Notes: generated by a model not told the origin, from the sequence alone. Shown: positions 45,972-58,640, numbered from the stretch's first letter. The stretch: 64,000 nt of DNA from Euonymus europaeus (GCA_963580455.1 OY756969.1:17518760-17582759); one strand, 5' to 3'. Numbers and translations: made by a program.

Positions 45972-47125
45972 CGACGACCGAGCAATGGAGAATTTCAAAA
46001 GGTATTCGGCCATATTGACCTTTGAACAACAAAAAAGAAAAATAATTTAAGTCCAATCCCTAGGATATCAAGCTTCGTTCGACCGTATGCTAATTAGCTA
46101 CACGAACTCCAATCTTTTGACACCAATATGGACGTATATCATATCTTTTGGACGACCGAAATTGGTGGAGGCTATGTCTATATTGGCACAAATCAATGCA
46201 AGGTATTCACTCAAATGTGTATTTGGATTTTAGTGGTACTATGGGTCGGACGACCAATCAATTAATACACAGGGCAATGCATGATATCCACCTAGATGTC
46301 TAATTTAGATTTATTAGTATTATGGGTCGGACGACTTAAATTGCTTCCATTTGATTCCATAATCAATCCCTTATTTACTTTATTTTGTTTTGGAAACTTG
46401 CCCTTGAATATCGTTGATTAGGAGTTCTAAGTTGGATCTAGAGTGGTCAACATTTTATATCATTTAAAAATATTGAATCGTCATTTCAAAAGACACCAAC
46501 CATTTGTGTTTTTGATTACCTTTTTCTACTTTATACAGACTAGAGCAATTTAAGTCGACCGAAACACTTAGTAGAAATAAAGTGTTCGTCGATCGAAACA
46601 TATTAATCACTGCATTGTGGTCGACTGAAATTCCTAAGGTGCTATTGCCTAGGCATTGATTTTTTCTCCATATTACCGGTGTACGATTCCAGGGACCATG
46701 CTAATTGAAAGTGGGTACATAAATATCTGGCACACACATCATCATATGCAACTGATAGCCGGTTACAGAACCAAATTTTGGTCAACCGAATCAAGTTGTA
46801 GCATTAAATTATGGTCGACCGAACCGCATAATAGTGAACTTGGACAAGATCACGACCGTACTTCACTACAAGGAAAGGTACGTATATATTAAATTATGCT
46901 TATACTAATGCTAATGACTGCCTGGGATCGAAGTTTTGGTTCAATCGATTATGATGAAAGGTCAACTGCAATATCAGAAATTCCAAAATTGGAGATACAA
47001 TCCACAATGCCCATCAACAACAGGTAATGCGCTATTATGATACAATAATATTATTTTGATCGACAAGTTCCACTCCAAACTACTCTCAATGTCAAGAAAC
47101 TAGACTTCGAGAGTGGGGGACAAAT

Positions 47126-47729
47126 TGTATGGGCAAAAAACCGTCTTTTACGTCGTACGACATATAAGGCTTGTGAGCCCATGTCAGGCATGAGTGCCCG
47201 TACGACATATTAGGCTTGTGAGCCCATGTCAGGCATGAGTGCCCGTACGACATCAAAGGCTTGTGAGCCCCGTTTGAGGCTTGAGTGCCCGTACGACATA
47301 TTAGGCTTGTGAGCCCATCGTCTGCTCCACCAGTGAAGGCCCAATAGCCTATATAAACTAAAAGCCTACTAAGGCTAATAGGGGCATGTGGCCTTAACAT
47401 CATTAGGCCCATCCAGCCCAAGAACTGAGTCATAAATACAAACTTATACGATCTCACCCAAGAAACATAAAGAAGGCCCAAACAGCCCGCTACGAGCTAA
47501 GAGCTTGCTAGCTCACGTGACTCACGTATGGAACACGTGCACCACAAACCTATAAATATGAGTAGTCCAAGCCTCTACAAGACCTGGTCATTTTCTCTTG
47601 TTCCATTTCTCTCTCTAAAAGTCTCCGCTTCTCTTACTATAAACTTTCTACCGTACGACATTGTGCAACTGATCGGATTGTCGAAGGCCTCAATCGACTT
47701 TTCTTTGATTGTAGATTTTTGGGTCTACA
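47126..47729 (+). repeat. 3' LTR of the LARD
   Basis: 604 bp with three to four 45-bp GTACGACAT units, otherwise matching 41904-42595. The polypurine tract GAGTGGGGGACAAAT lies just upstream. Confidence 0.93.
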
Positions 47730-47734
47730 CTCTC

Positions 47735-48779
47735 AGTGCCCTCGATCTCCTTTTTTCGTTACAACACCATTTTCCAGCTTCAATCTCTCTGTTCCAGCTT
47801 TGGTCTCTCTGTTTCGACATCTAGGCAGCACCATCTTAGATCTACTTGCTTCAGGCAGCGCAACTACTAAGGTAAACTTCAAGTCTTCACTCTTATTTTT
47901 TTTTCCTTGAATTTTTGCTGCTAGAACATAAATTGATGAATGTCTTTTGTTTAATTTTACTAAGTTGTGAGCCTGATTATAATGTATATATCCAATTGTA
48001 GTATAGTAGTGAAACTAGCATCTATACAAAAGTTTAAAGCACATTATTATGCAAGAAATAATTGATAAGTCATAAGTTACAAAAAAGATGTTAGGGATGG
48101 AAAAATGTTCAGGGCAGATCAAATAACCTCTCTTTTTTTTGCTCTTTTCAGCTGTTTCTTTTGGTCTGTCATAGAAAAACTCTTCAATGAGAGATTTTGA
48201 TATGTACATTTTTCTAGGCCAACATGCCTACGAGTTCTTTTATTTTTAACTTATGCTTTACTAGGCCACTGGTTGATTAGTTCAGCAGTTAGGCATATTT
48301 TCTTTTCATATTATTTTTGTTTGATGCATTTAATTATTGACACTATTGGCATATTTTTGGATATCATGCTGGTTCGTTGGTACTGATATATCATATAACA
48401 AATTCTTGGAATCTGTTTATAGCAAAGGATTGGTTATATATCATATGGCACATGTTTGAATTCTCTGTTCATAACAAATTAACTGTTCGTTGGTACTGAT
48501 TTATCATGTTTGATATCTATTTATCATACATCTTAATTTGCTTATGGCATGTTGAGGTACTGAATTATAATGTTTGTGATTAATTATATTGAGGGGAAGT
48601 CTTGATTTAGGAATACGACATATGGCATGTTGATTACTCTGTACTTTTCAACTGCGTCTCTATTTTAGGGTTCTGTCATTTTTTCGATGAGTCCTATCAT
48701 TATTTTCTCTTTGTTAATGCTGTTTTCATATAAGTGGCTGTCTGAGTCTTGAATTTTATGTTTCAACTAGGATTATTGA
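47735..48779 (+). other. 5' UTR exon and intron of the Harbinger gene
   Basis: Pyrimidine-rich UTR to ACTAAG/GTAAAC near 47872, then an AT-rich stretch ending TTTCAACTAG near 48770, just ahead of the first ATG. This is consistent with a 5' UTR intron. No other gene seen. Confidence 0.45.
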
Positions 48780-49922
48780 ATGTCGAGACCCGATAAGCAA
48801 GTCATGACCCATTCTGAGAATGAGAAAACCAAATGGGAGGAGTAGTCTGTTGATGCATTGGTTGACATATGTGTTGAGATTCTTGAAGAGATCACAAGGA
48901 CACCAGGTTCACCTATGCCAAAGATGGAATGGGATGGAATTGGAAAAAAGTTCCATCAGCGTACCAGCCTTCCATACACAAAAGCAACCCTGAAGAATAG
49001 GTGGGATCAGTTGAGAAATGATTGGTCTTTGTGGAGTCGCATGACTCAGAATGAGACAGGTATAAGTTGGGACGAGGTATCTATGTTGGACGATTGGTGG
49101 GACCTCAAAATTAAAGTAAGTTCAATTAATTTTTATTGGTAATCTTTGGCTGATGTGTTTTTAATAAACAAATAACTTATGCAACTCATGTTTTACTAAT
49201 ATTTTTTAATGTTCCTGAACCTGCAGGAAAACAAAGAGTATGCAAAGTTTCGAAAACACAGATTTTGGTACCGTGATGAGCTGCAATTATGTTTTGCTGG
49301 AGGTATTGCAACTGGGTAGCACCTTTGAGTCCCATCTAGTGGATAGAATCCGCGCATGAACCGTATAGAGGATGAAGTTGGGGAGACTGACTGGTTTGAG
49401 AGGTGTGACCTAGATGCATACATACCATACTCGGTAGAAGAAAGCATAAGAGTCCAGCATGAGCCAGAGACATCCACTGGGTCCTCACCAACAAAGAAAA
49501 CCCCTTATTCTGGAAAGAAGTCCACATTACCTAGGAGCACAGATTTTGTAGCTAGGTTTAGGACCTCTTCATCAGAACTGGTAGGTACTCCTACTGCCAA
49601 GAAGAGGAAGAACATTAACACCATCGGCATAGCCAGGATTGCAGAAGCACTAGAGGTTCAAAACGAACAAGCAGCTACGCGTAATAGTGAAAGAAGGGCA
49701 TCCTCAACTGCTGCCCATTTATCTGCAACTACTAATACAGGGCCTGATGAGGTGTTGTCTATCCTCAATCAGATGTTTGAAGATGGCCAGTTGACCGAGG
49801 ATGTGTACTTGTGTTCTTTGGAGAAGATAGTTAACCCTATCTTCGGTCGTGTCCTTCCAAACATGGTGCCAAGTGTTCGCCATCGTTTCATTAATTGTTT
49901 TACTGGCGAAGAGAGAAAGTGA
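48780..49922 (+). pseudogene. Harbinger ORF1: Myb/SANT-like DNA-binding protein
   Basis: In Harbinger elements this partner protein helps the transposase enter the nucleus and bind DNA. Exon 1 (48780-49115) starts MSRPDKQ and carries the SANT-like segment ALVDICVEIL to NRWDQLRNDW and LDDWWDLKIK. After GTAAG and a short intron, exon 2 (49227-49922) keeps the same frame. Stops lie at 48843-48845 and at three places around 49317-49350, each explainable by a single change in a Gln or Trp codon. The C-terminal part, ending NCFTGEERK, is open from 49356. The gene is decayed but easily recognised. Confidence 0.8.
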
Positions 49923-50345
49923 GATGCTAGTTGTGTTGAGAGAATGAATCATTGAACTGAGTTTGTTTTTCCATTAGAATAAATTGAAGAACTGAGTTAT
50001 TGTTGGATTTTTTAGTATAATAAGTGTAGAACTTATGTTTGTTTTTTAGTAGAATAATATTGAATTGTGTTTTTATTTTACAATGAACTTTTTAGGTTGC
50101 ATTTTTTTGAACTGGAAGTGTTGTTGGAATTATGGTGAATGAGTTTGGCAATCTACAGATTACATATGCCTGAATTTTATATTTTAAATAGAATGATTGT
50201 GTTATTGTTTTTTTTTTACAAATGTTCCCTAGCATTACATTAGCTTTGATTGTGTTATTCTTTTGTTTTTTTACAATGCATTACAGTAACTTATAAATAG
50301 TGAGATGTATTGCTGTTAATCTTGCATTTACATTTCTTTGTAATT

Positions 50346-51593
50346 ATGGATACATCTAGCTCTAATGAAGAATATGAGAACGAAGTTTTTTTAGTTCGAT
50401 GGTTGCCGCTGCTGCGGCTTTGTATTACGTCCACAATTATGGATCTCCTCCAGTGCTACGGAACCGGTGTAGGACATCATCATTAACGGGTGCACAGTGG
50501 GTTATAGAGGTCTTGAATGGAAATTCGATTAGGTGTCAGGAAATTTTTTCGCTTATCTGTAGATACGTTTAGAGCATTATGCACTGAGTTGGCTAAGAGG
50601 TACATGCTCGAATCAACTGGGCATATTCAAATTCCTAAGATGCTAGCTATATATCTGTTGACTATTGGACATTGAATGAGTAACAGAATATCCTGTGAGC
50701 ATTTTCAGCACTCCGGTGAGACCATAAGTAGGATATTGAGCATCGTATTAAGGTCGGTGTACCAGATGGTGATAGATGTGATCAAGCCTACAGAAAATCA
50801 ATTTTCAGAGGTCCTGACTAAGATTAGTAGTGACCGACAATCATGGGCGTTTAGCAATGCGAAAGGAGCGCTTGATGGTACACATATACCAGCAGTGATA
50901 CCACGGGCATCACAAATCCCATATATCAACCGAAAAGGTTTTGCATCACAGAATGTACTGGCGGTATGTGACTTTGACATGATGTACTTATTTTTTGCTG
51001 CTGGATACGAGGGTTTTGCCCATGATGCGCGCGTGTTGGACCAAGTGCATTTATTTCGACATATAACTTTCAGCATCCGCCCCAAGGTATGTTGCGGGTT
51101 TTTAGTTTCTAATTTTTAATTAATGATCGTAGCTCGGAAGAAATGTTGTTGACGAATTGGTGGTACTTATTCAGGGAAATATTACTTGGTCGATGCCGGT
51201 TACGCTAACAAGCCCGGTTAGCTTGCACCTTATAGGGGTGAGAGGTATCATTTGCCAGAGTGGAGGAATGGGCGACGCGCCAGTGGACCACGCGAGAAGT
51301 TCAACCGGAAGCACACATCTCTCCATAGTGTCATAGAAAGGACATTCGATGTTACAAATAATATGCCGCGTTTTAAGTACGGTACACAAATGGATAGTGT
51401 GGTCACATGTTGTGCATTGCAAAATTATATTAGATAGAGGAGCCGGAGTAACGAGGAATTTGAGGTTCTGGGGGACGAGTCCAGCAGTTCCGTTGTATAT
51501 GAAGAAGAACCGGGAAATGCAGAAAGTGGTGTTTTCATAGACGACCACAACCTGGGTGTGGTTAGAGATATGATTGCTTCTGCACTAGGGTAG
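50346..51593 (+). pseudogene. PIF/Harbinger DDE transposase
   Basis: The N-terminal part has stops near 50475 and 50674. The core frame 50676-51119 holds GALDGTHIPA (first Asp), YINRKGFASQNVLAVCDFDM (second Asp) and GYEGFAHDARVL. A likely intron runs from GTATGT at 51087 to TTCAG at 51174. The second exon reads KYYLVDAGYANKPG, then a stop, APYRGERYHLPEW and SVIERTFDV (catalytic Glu). It ends at 51591-51593 after an acidic tail. The two exons join out of frame, so at least one indel is present as well. All three catalytic residues remain, but the gene cannot be expressed intact. Confidence 0.88.
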
Positions 51594-52090
51594 TTTATTG
51601 TTATAAATGTAAATGTGTACTACGATAATGTTATAAGACATGTATGTATAATTAATTAGCAAACATGTATGTTATCATTTAAAAAAACTATACGCAAGGT
51701 AGTTAATGATTATTGTATCATTTTAAAAATAAAATAATTAGAAAATAAATTATAATGATACGTATTCTCTGTTTAATTAATAAATTACTCTAAATGTTGA
51801 AGTCAAATAATTAGGAAATACATTAAAATGATACGTATTTTCTGTTTAAATAATTAATTACTCTAAATGCCGAAATAAAATAATTACAAAATAAATTAAA
51901 ATGATAAATATTCTCTGTTTAATTAATTAAGTAGTATAAATGCCCCTAAGTGTAATTTTGATAGCTTATACTCTATGCAAGACATACACTCTACCAAACA
52001 TCTCTCAGCTTATTTCATAGCTTATTCTACAGAATTTCACAGCTTATACACCAACTTATACTCTATCTAAATACTCTTTACGAAACAAGT
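51594..52090 (+). other. Harbinger 3' region with right inverted repeat
   Basis: AT-rich sequence with three related blocks (ATGATACGTATTCTCTGTTTAA types at about 51755, 51825 and 51900). Then AGCTTAT subterminal repeats and the terminal repeat at 52073-52090. Confidence 0.6.
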
Positions 52091-52560
52091 ATTATTTGGC
52101 AAGAGTTTAGTTGAATCCTTAACTTTTAGTAATTAGAATACTAATGCTATTTGAGTTATTTTCCTAATAAAACTCTAACTGTACATAAACGATTGAGATT
52201 TAAAGTGTTAAGTGGAAAGCCTATGTCCTCTCCCTGTCTATATGTATGACACTAGCTTCCATCTGGCGTGACGAAAAAAATTACAACACTAACGAAATAT
52301 AGAGAAGGGAGAGAAACTAGTTTTCATAAATCGATCAATGAGTGGTTTTTCAAGATCAAGGTTTGGAATTCGGATTCGTTAGTTGAATGCAATGGCTCAA
52401 GGTATGCATTATTGTACAATAATATTTATGATGTTTATATGTGTGAAAATCATGTTTATTGAAGATCCAAGATAAATTGATTGTATGTTAATTTTTTTTA
52501 ATCGTTGAATTGAATTTACAGTACATCCTACAAATTACTGACCTCAATTGCCCTAACCAA
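52091..52560. other. No gene seen
   Basis: AT-rich sequence with only short frames. Confidence 0.4.
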
Positions 52561-53020
52561 TGTGGTAAATCCTCCGACTGAGCATGATTTCTCCTTCCTA
52601 ACTCCTCCCACTATCAATAAAGTACCTATGGAGGATGAGCTACAACAGCTACCATTGAGTTGGTACACATTTTTTTGTAGAGATCTCCTAAATGTACAAG
52701 AATCTAATATTATGGAAGCCATGAAACATCTGAAGACTCTTCAAGTAAATCCAAGGATAGCTCTTAAGACCAAGACTCAACTTATTCATTTGGAGCATGA
52801 CTTACATAATTGGCTAACTACCTTCCAGTAGGATATTTTTCAAGAGCAAACCCTGACTAGTCATCTTGAAGGTTTAAATAAAGATTAAGATACCTATAAG
52901 GACATGCTCAATGATTCTAAAGATTTGGCTACTAAAGATTTTGGTATTCTTTCCGCCCATGAGGAAATTGAGACTTTAGAGCATAAAGTTAAAAGCTTAA
53001 AGGAAAAGATTGGGCAATAG
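52561..53020 (+). pseudogene. Unrecognised, coiled-coil-like fragment
   Basis: A frame to 52831 (PPTEHDFSFLTPP, LQQLPLSWYTFF) goes on after a stop with DLATKDFGILSAHEEIETLE and KVKSLKEKIGQ, a charged heptad-like stretch. It resembles C-terminal tails of plant mobile-element proteins, but no family is recognised. Stops rule out one intact product. Confidence 0.35.
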
Positions 53021-53990
53021 TTTCATGTGAGGATCTAGGTGCAAGATAAATTTTTGATGTCTTAGAAGATCCTTTATTCTCTAGGAACTTCCATCAAGGA
53101 TCAAGGATCACCCATCTGATGCACAAGCTTCGCCTTCTGAGCTACAACTTACTCAAGCACTAATACAAGCTTTGAAGAACATTTGGTCCATTTTTAAACA
53201 TATGCTTGATTAAGCTATAATCTTTTGTTGTTCGACATTGATGGCTATTGTGAACAATTTTTTCGCTTGCTATGGCTTTTCCTTTTATGTTTGGTACTCG
53301 TTTTATTGGCCATGATTTGGCCTTCGTTAAATACTTTTATTTGCCTTGAATTATCTATCTGCACTTTATTTTGTGGACTGAGGCCATTAAATTTTCATTC
53401 ATTGATGGTCAACTTACATTTTCAGCTTAATAGCCTACTTTTATATATCTACATACAAATTTGGATTCCCAAATACTAGGAAAAATATGGCTTTAGATAC
53501 TTGCCATTTATGAATCACCTATGTGGCTAATTACCTAAGTCTACCAACTAGTAAGTATTTCCTTGTAAAACTCTATGAACCCTAAATGGACCTTCCCATC
53601 TTGGAGACCATTTACCCAACTCTCTATTTTCTGTCCTGGTGGTAAAATCACCTTGCATAACATTTGACCCTCATAGAAGATTTTCTTCTTTCACTTTTAT
53701 TGTTTTATGTCTTTAATATCATATTGTTTTCAACCACCATGTTTAAAGCTTTCATTCTGTTATCATCATTGCTCCATCTCCATAATCATAGCTTCTGAAT
53801 ATTCATTAATAGATGGATAATGTTGCTTCATAATCATTAAAATAGGAACTACCAACTCCATAGGCAGTGCAACATCATGCCCATAGTTAAGGGCAAAGGG
53901 ATTGATTATAGTGCTTGTTCTCTTAGATATGCGGTAGCCCACAATGGCTCTGATAATATATTATGTTAAGCTTTAGGATTATCTTCAATA
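53021..53990. other. No supported gene
   Basis: Low-complexity, pyrimidine-rich frames near 53225-53479. From about 53540 it may be the eroded 3' end of the minus-strand gypsy relic. Confidence 0.35.
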
Positions 53991-56900
53991 GTTTTTCTAC
54001 AAAATAGAGATGATTACATTGTTTGAAACTTATGCCTGCCCATTAGCATGTGCATAATATGGCATGGATGTGAGCAATTTGATTCCATAGTCTTCCAGTA
54101 ATACTTTGACTTCACCTCCAATAAATATCGTCCCTTGATCAGTTGTGATAGTTTTCGAAATTAAAAATCTGAAAATAAGCTGTGATAAAGTCAACCACCT
54201 CTGACTGTTCAACCTTATTCAGGAAAATTTCCTCCACCAATTATATAAAATAGGCGGTTGCAACTAGAATAAAGTGATGCCCTTCGATGATGCAACAAAA
54301 TCTTCCCAATAATGTCTAGTGTCCACCCTCTGAACAACCATGACTTCACAATAGGCCGCATATCTAATGCTTGCACTCTTTGAATACTACAAAACTTGTA
54401 GTGTGTTTGGAAATTGTTTTCTTTTTTAATCTTTAAAAACAATTTTGAGTATAATTTTTAAAAATAATTTTTGGGAATAAAAACTGTTAAAAAATTCATT
54501 TGATTGCTGTTATTTGACTATGTTTCTTGAAAACGGAAAATATGAAATTGAAATTACAATTCAATAGAAAATCAATTTATCCAAATTAAACTCAAATTCA
54601 TTAAAATTAAACTCAAATTCATCCAAATCGGGCCAAAATGGATCCATTTCGGGTCAACACTGGGGTAAGACCTTCTGGAGGCTATGTCGATCAGATAAGG
54701 ACTAGGTTGGATGCTCCTTATCCCAGTGAGTTCAATGGAGGTGGTAGATGTCACTAGCATTGGTTGTGGTGGCCGGATTGGGTCATTTTTCTTCACGGTG
54801 CCCACATCTTTCAAGCGCGACTATAGTAGCTATGGTTGATGAAATGAGTTGATATTTGCTTCTCTTGGTCATTGTCTTACAGTTCTTTTAAGACTAACCA
54901 TGTCATAAATCATTGCCAGACAGCGAAGATCCGTTGACGGAAATGTGAGTTCAATGAAAATGTCGGGTAGGAGAAAACAATTCATAAAAAAAGTTCATTT
55001 TATTTACAATAATGTCAGCAATATTTTTTGAAAATCGGCAAAACTGCAGATTGATGTTTTTGGTTTTTAAATACACAAATTTCAAAAACTAAATTTCAAA
55101 ATCTCAAACATTTTTGGTAGCTTTTGGCATATTAGATGCAATCTTTCAAGATAGTTGGCCAAAAGTAACCGTGTCATTTTAATAATTTTCTCATTATCGA
55201 ACCAGCATCATGGACTTATTGCATGATTTAAACTCCTTCAATAAAGCTTGAACAACGTATCAATAATCCATCAACTCCATTTCTGAATGTTCATCCTTGA
55301 TCATCGCGTAACTCAAAGTTAATATCTTGACCTTCCTTGAATCTAGGTCGCTAGGATTTTTTGGATGGTTGATGATTTCCTTTCCCAATATTCCATCAGA
55401 TTATCAAGGATGAAACATTCGACTGTCATACCTTTTTCTCTGATGGATGGGGTGAGAACACCTCTCCATCGTAATGATTTGTTGTACTAGATTTATTGGA
55501 CACATCAAGCTAGAGGCTAGTTGGACCAATTAATTGGCCTCATGATTTTGATCTCATTGAATATATCTTAGTTCCACCTCCTGAAAGTCATCGAGAAGTG
55601 GCAAGGTAGTATTGTAATACAATCTTAGGTAAAGCTAGCACACTTGTATTATTCAAATAACTGCTTCAATTCATGCAAGATCTTAAGGCCAATAGTCAAA
55701 GCCTCATATTCTTCTTGATTCTTAGTGCAATTAAAATCCAAGTTAAAAGCTAAGGTTGTTTTTGTACCACTTGGAGATTGAATGACTATCCCTCCCCAGT
55801 AGACTTTTATGTACTAGACCCATCAAATTTTTGCAACCACTCTCCTTCTTCCTAGTATCATGGAATATGTGTCTATCATGTCCAATAAATTTTCTATAAT
55901 TTCTAGGCACGAATGGTTTTCTAAAAAGTCAACAAGTGCTTTTCTTTTATCGACTGTTATGATTTTCACTTGATATTGAATTCGGTTAACGCTAGTGACT
56001 ATCAACCTATCCTCACTGTTAATAGTGGCTTGGTCAACATGTGTTTCATGTGATCTAGTTTTGAGATCACATACACTTTTGTCTAGAGTAAGTAATACCT
56101 TAATTTGGTAAATGCATAATACAATGTTAGGCAAAGTTTCTCCACCACTGAGTAATGCCCTTTTATGTTTGTCAGTAATCTGCTCAGATAGTAAACTGTC
56201 ATTTCTCTACTAACCTCATCATCCTGAGCCAACAAGTATCCAACTGAATCTTCAGTTGCTGAGATATATAATTTCAAGAGCTTCTTCCTATTAGGTGGCA
56301 TGAGAATTGAAGTTTTGCTCAAGTAGGCCTTAATAGTCTGAAAGGCCTTATCATTTTAGACTCTCATATGAATGTATCCTTCTTCTTCAATTTCAATAAC
56401 TCAAAAAATACCTTGGTTTTCCTGTAAGGTTAGATCTAATCCTTTTGAGATAGTATACCTAGCCAGGAAAACTTAGGAGATATTGCTTATTCTTCGATGG
56501 TTGGGTTTGATAAATAACCTTGACCTTGTTGTGGTCAACCTCCATATCTCTTTGGTGGCCCAGAAAATTGATAGCCTTGACACCAAATGCACATTTAAGA
56601 GGATTGAGTTCCAATTGGATGTCGTTTTAGAAACATCTTTCTCTATAATAAAAATTTGGTTGTATCTCCAATATCCATATATCATAGATAGTAATTCGTG
56701 TTGAGACATGCCATGTATAAGCATATCAACAATTGTTATAACATACATATCTTTGAGCGTAGTAGTGTTTCAATTCTGAAAATCAACACAAACAAGAATT
56801 TTGCACTTGGTTAGTCACTTGATTAGTTTTTGTATTTCTTCTTTAATGCATAACTATACCTTCGAAGACATCCTCCTCGGTGGTTGCTGCTATAGTGATA

Positions 56901-58640
56901 TGGTTTATACTCTGGCTTGATAGGTGTTTGATGCTTCACCACCTTTCTATTCAATCCTACCATTTCATGATAGTCCCAAGCAACACAGTCATGAAACTCA
57001 TGAATTAAAGATATTGGTTGTACCTTGATAATAGATCCAAGGCAGGATTAATGTAAGTAACTCAAGACTCCTTTTGCCCCCAAAGTTTACTTCTTCCAAT
57101 GGGTCTTGGGTTTCGACCTTAAGATCATCAAGTCTAGCCGATGCTATATTCAATTAACCTCTACATAATTCTTCTTGTTGAACCTTAAAAACATAATCAC
57201 CTTCATCTACTATCATCTCCCTTTCATTGATTTTCGTGGTCGCAATCATATTTATGGCAGCTTGTATGATCATTTTATTTATTGTTGTCGCCACTACCTC
57301 TTGTTCTTGTTTAGACCGCATGATAGGACTTCTCCAATAATTCATTCCGACCTCGTCATCTTGAAAGGAAGAATGGCCATTTTTCGTCAAAGTTATTTTG
57401 TAGTTCTTTGCATCTCTTCTATCTTGGATGTAAATTGAATCGGTTCACACTCACCATGATAGTAATGTGTTTCCAACTAATTTGAAGTGGTCTTGAATGG
57501 ATGGTATTTGGCTTAGATGTCAATGATAGAAAGGCAATCATGGACTAACCCATGTCCAGCTTCTACATTTGACCATCAGTTGTTTTGGCTCATACAAGCT
57601 TTGCATATAAGCAACATACTACTTTTGTTTCCTCCACAATTGAGTTCTTGTCAAAGGTGTTGGGAACTTCTTTGGCCTCACCACCTGCCACCTATTTGTG
57701 TCAATATTGGCTGGAGGTTTCATGAAACGTGGCATTGGTTGATTTTGACCATCATTTACCCTGTCAACTCATTTCATCAACCATAGCTACTATAGTCGCG
57801 CTTGAGAGATGCGGACACCATGAAGAAAAACAACCCAATCTGGCCACCACAACTACGGGATTTACTCCTCAATTTTTGTCTGATATCTAAATAGTCATGC
57901 ATATCCACATCAATAACATGCATGGCTATTGCCACTAGAGGAAATGTATCTTCATCTACCATCATTGATTCCTAATGAGAGAATCGTAGAATACCTTTTT
58001 TATTTTCTTCTGAATCATTTTCTTCAAAGTGCAACAGTTGGTTGTGGTATAGGACTACAAGTCATAGTATTAACAGTAGTCCTTCCTTTTCAGCTCCTCA
58101 AAGGATGTTAATTTATGTCCTACTAGAAATGTCACAAATGTTTTTTGCCACAGAAAATCAAAGATTTATTCTGTTTTCGTTATGTCAAAGGTATATTTTT
58201 TGTTACCTCAAACGACTTCGGTTTAGATAATGCATGACAAACCCTAACTTTCTCTTTTTGATGTGACTATAGTGGCAACCATTTATATCTATTGACACTA
58301 AGACCTCAAAGAAGATTTCTTTCTCATGTCCTCTTCATTCGGCAATGCTTCGTACTCAACCACCTTAGGCGGCATTTCATAGAAATCATAAAATTTCATA
58401 CCTTGATATGTTTCTGAATTTTGATACCCATTCACTGTTGAGTCATTTTGTCAAACTCTGACTCTAGCATGTAGATACGACATCTATTCCTCGGCCTTTT
58501 GAAATGGGAAATATAGGCACTAGTAGTCTCCCATGATTTCTGCACCAATCTAGATAACTCAGTAACAAACACCTCTAGTTAAGCTTGAAAGAATTGAGTA
58601 TGAAATTATCTCTCCATCTCCCACCATATTTTGAGCCATT
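53990..58640 (-). pseudogene. Tat-like gypsy gag-pol relic, copy 1
   Basis: On the minus strand the usual order can be followed through many stops: gag wording near 58630-58450 (LSRLVQKSWETTSAYISHFK-like), RT near 56750-56500 (HELLSMIYGYWRYNQIFI), RNase H near 56320-56085 (KLYISATEDSVGYLLAQ, VYYLSRLL, EKLCLTLYYA), a linker and second RNase H near 56130-55820, and integrase near 54370-54030 (RPIVKSWLFRGWTLDIIGK, then TITTDQGTIFIGGEVKVLL). Large parts are missing between domains. A segment of about 730 bp (54395-55125) is inserted in the integrase part. Confidence 0.8.
54395..55125. mobile_element. About 730-bp insertion in the gypsy integrase relic
   Basis: Absent from the matching place in copy 2 (near 60905-60945), where the integrase text is continuous. 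Ends GTGTGTTTGGAAATTG and (complement) CAAAAATGTTTGAGATTTTG are loosely similar, as in old MITEs. It contains an 85-bp piece that is an inverted copy of 57780-57865. The class is undecided. Confidence 0.45.

Larger units (their letters stand above)
42617..47125 (+). other. LARD interior: no genes, many TCGACCRAA-like motifs
   Basis: No gag or pol motif in any frame. Short directional motifs around TTCGACCA or TCGACCGA recur more than twenty times. A polypurine-like module recurs at 44605-44652, 45893-45939 and 47082-47131. A MITE lies at 45124-45764 and an (AT)n run at 45940-45969. Confidence 0.7.
41904..47729 (+). mobile_element. LARD-type non-coding LTR retrotransposon
   Basis: LTRs 41904-42595 (692 bp) and 47126-47729 (604 bp) begin TGTATGGGCAAAAAACC and end GTCTACA, with TSD CTCTC at 41899-41903 and 47730-47734. 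A primer site TGGCGCCCACCGTGGGGC (42599-42616) and a G-rich polypurine tract before the 3' LTR are present. The 4.5-kb interior has no retroviral gene, so the element must rely on proteins from another element. It landed in the 5' UTR region of the Harbinger gene. Confidence 0.93.
41500..52090 (+). mobile_element. PIF/Harbinger DNA transposon, interrupted by an LTR element
   Basis: Terminal inverted repeats ACTTGTTTGGTAAAGAGT (41500-41517) and its complement with one change (52073-52090). AGCTTAT-type subterminal repeats lie at both ends. Inside are two Harbinger genes, a Myb/SANT-like protein and a DDE transposase, both on the plus strand and both full of stops. About 5.8 kb of the span is a later LTR insertion (41904-47729), so the transposon itself is about 4.8 kb. 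No clean 3-bp target duplication is visible at the ends I chose, so the exact termini may be a few bases out. Confidence 0.75.
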
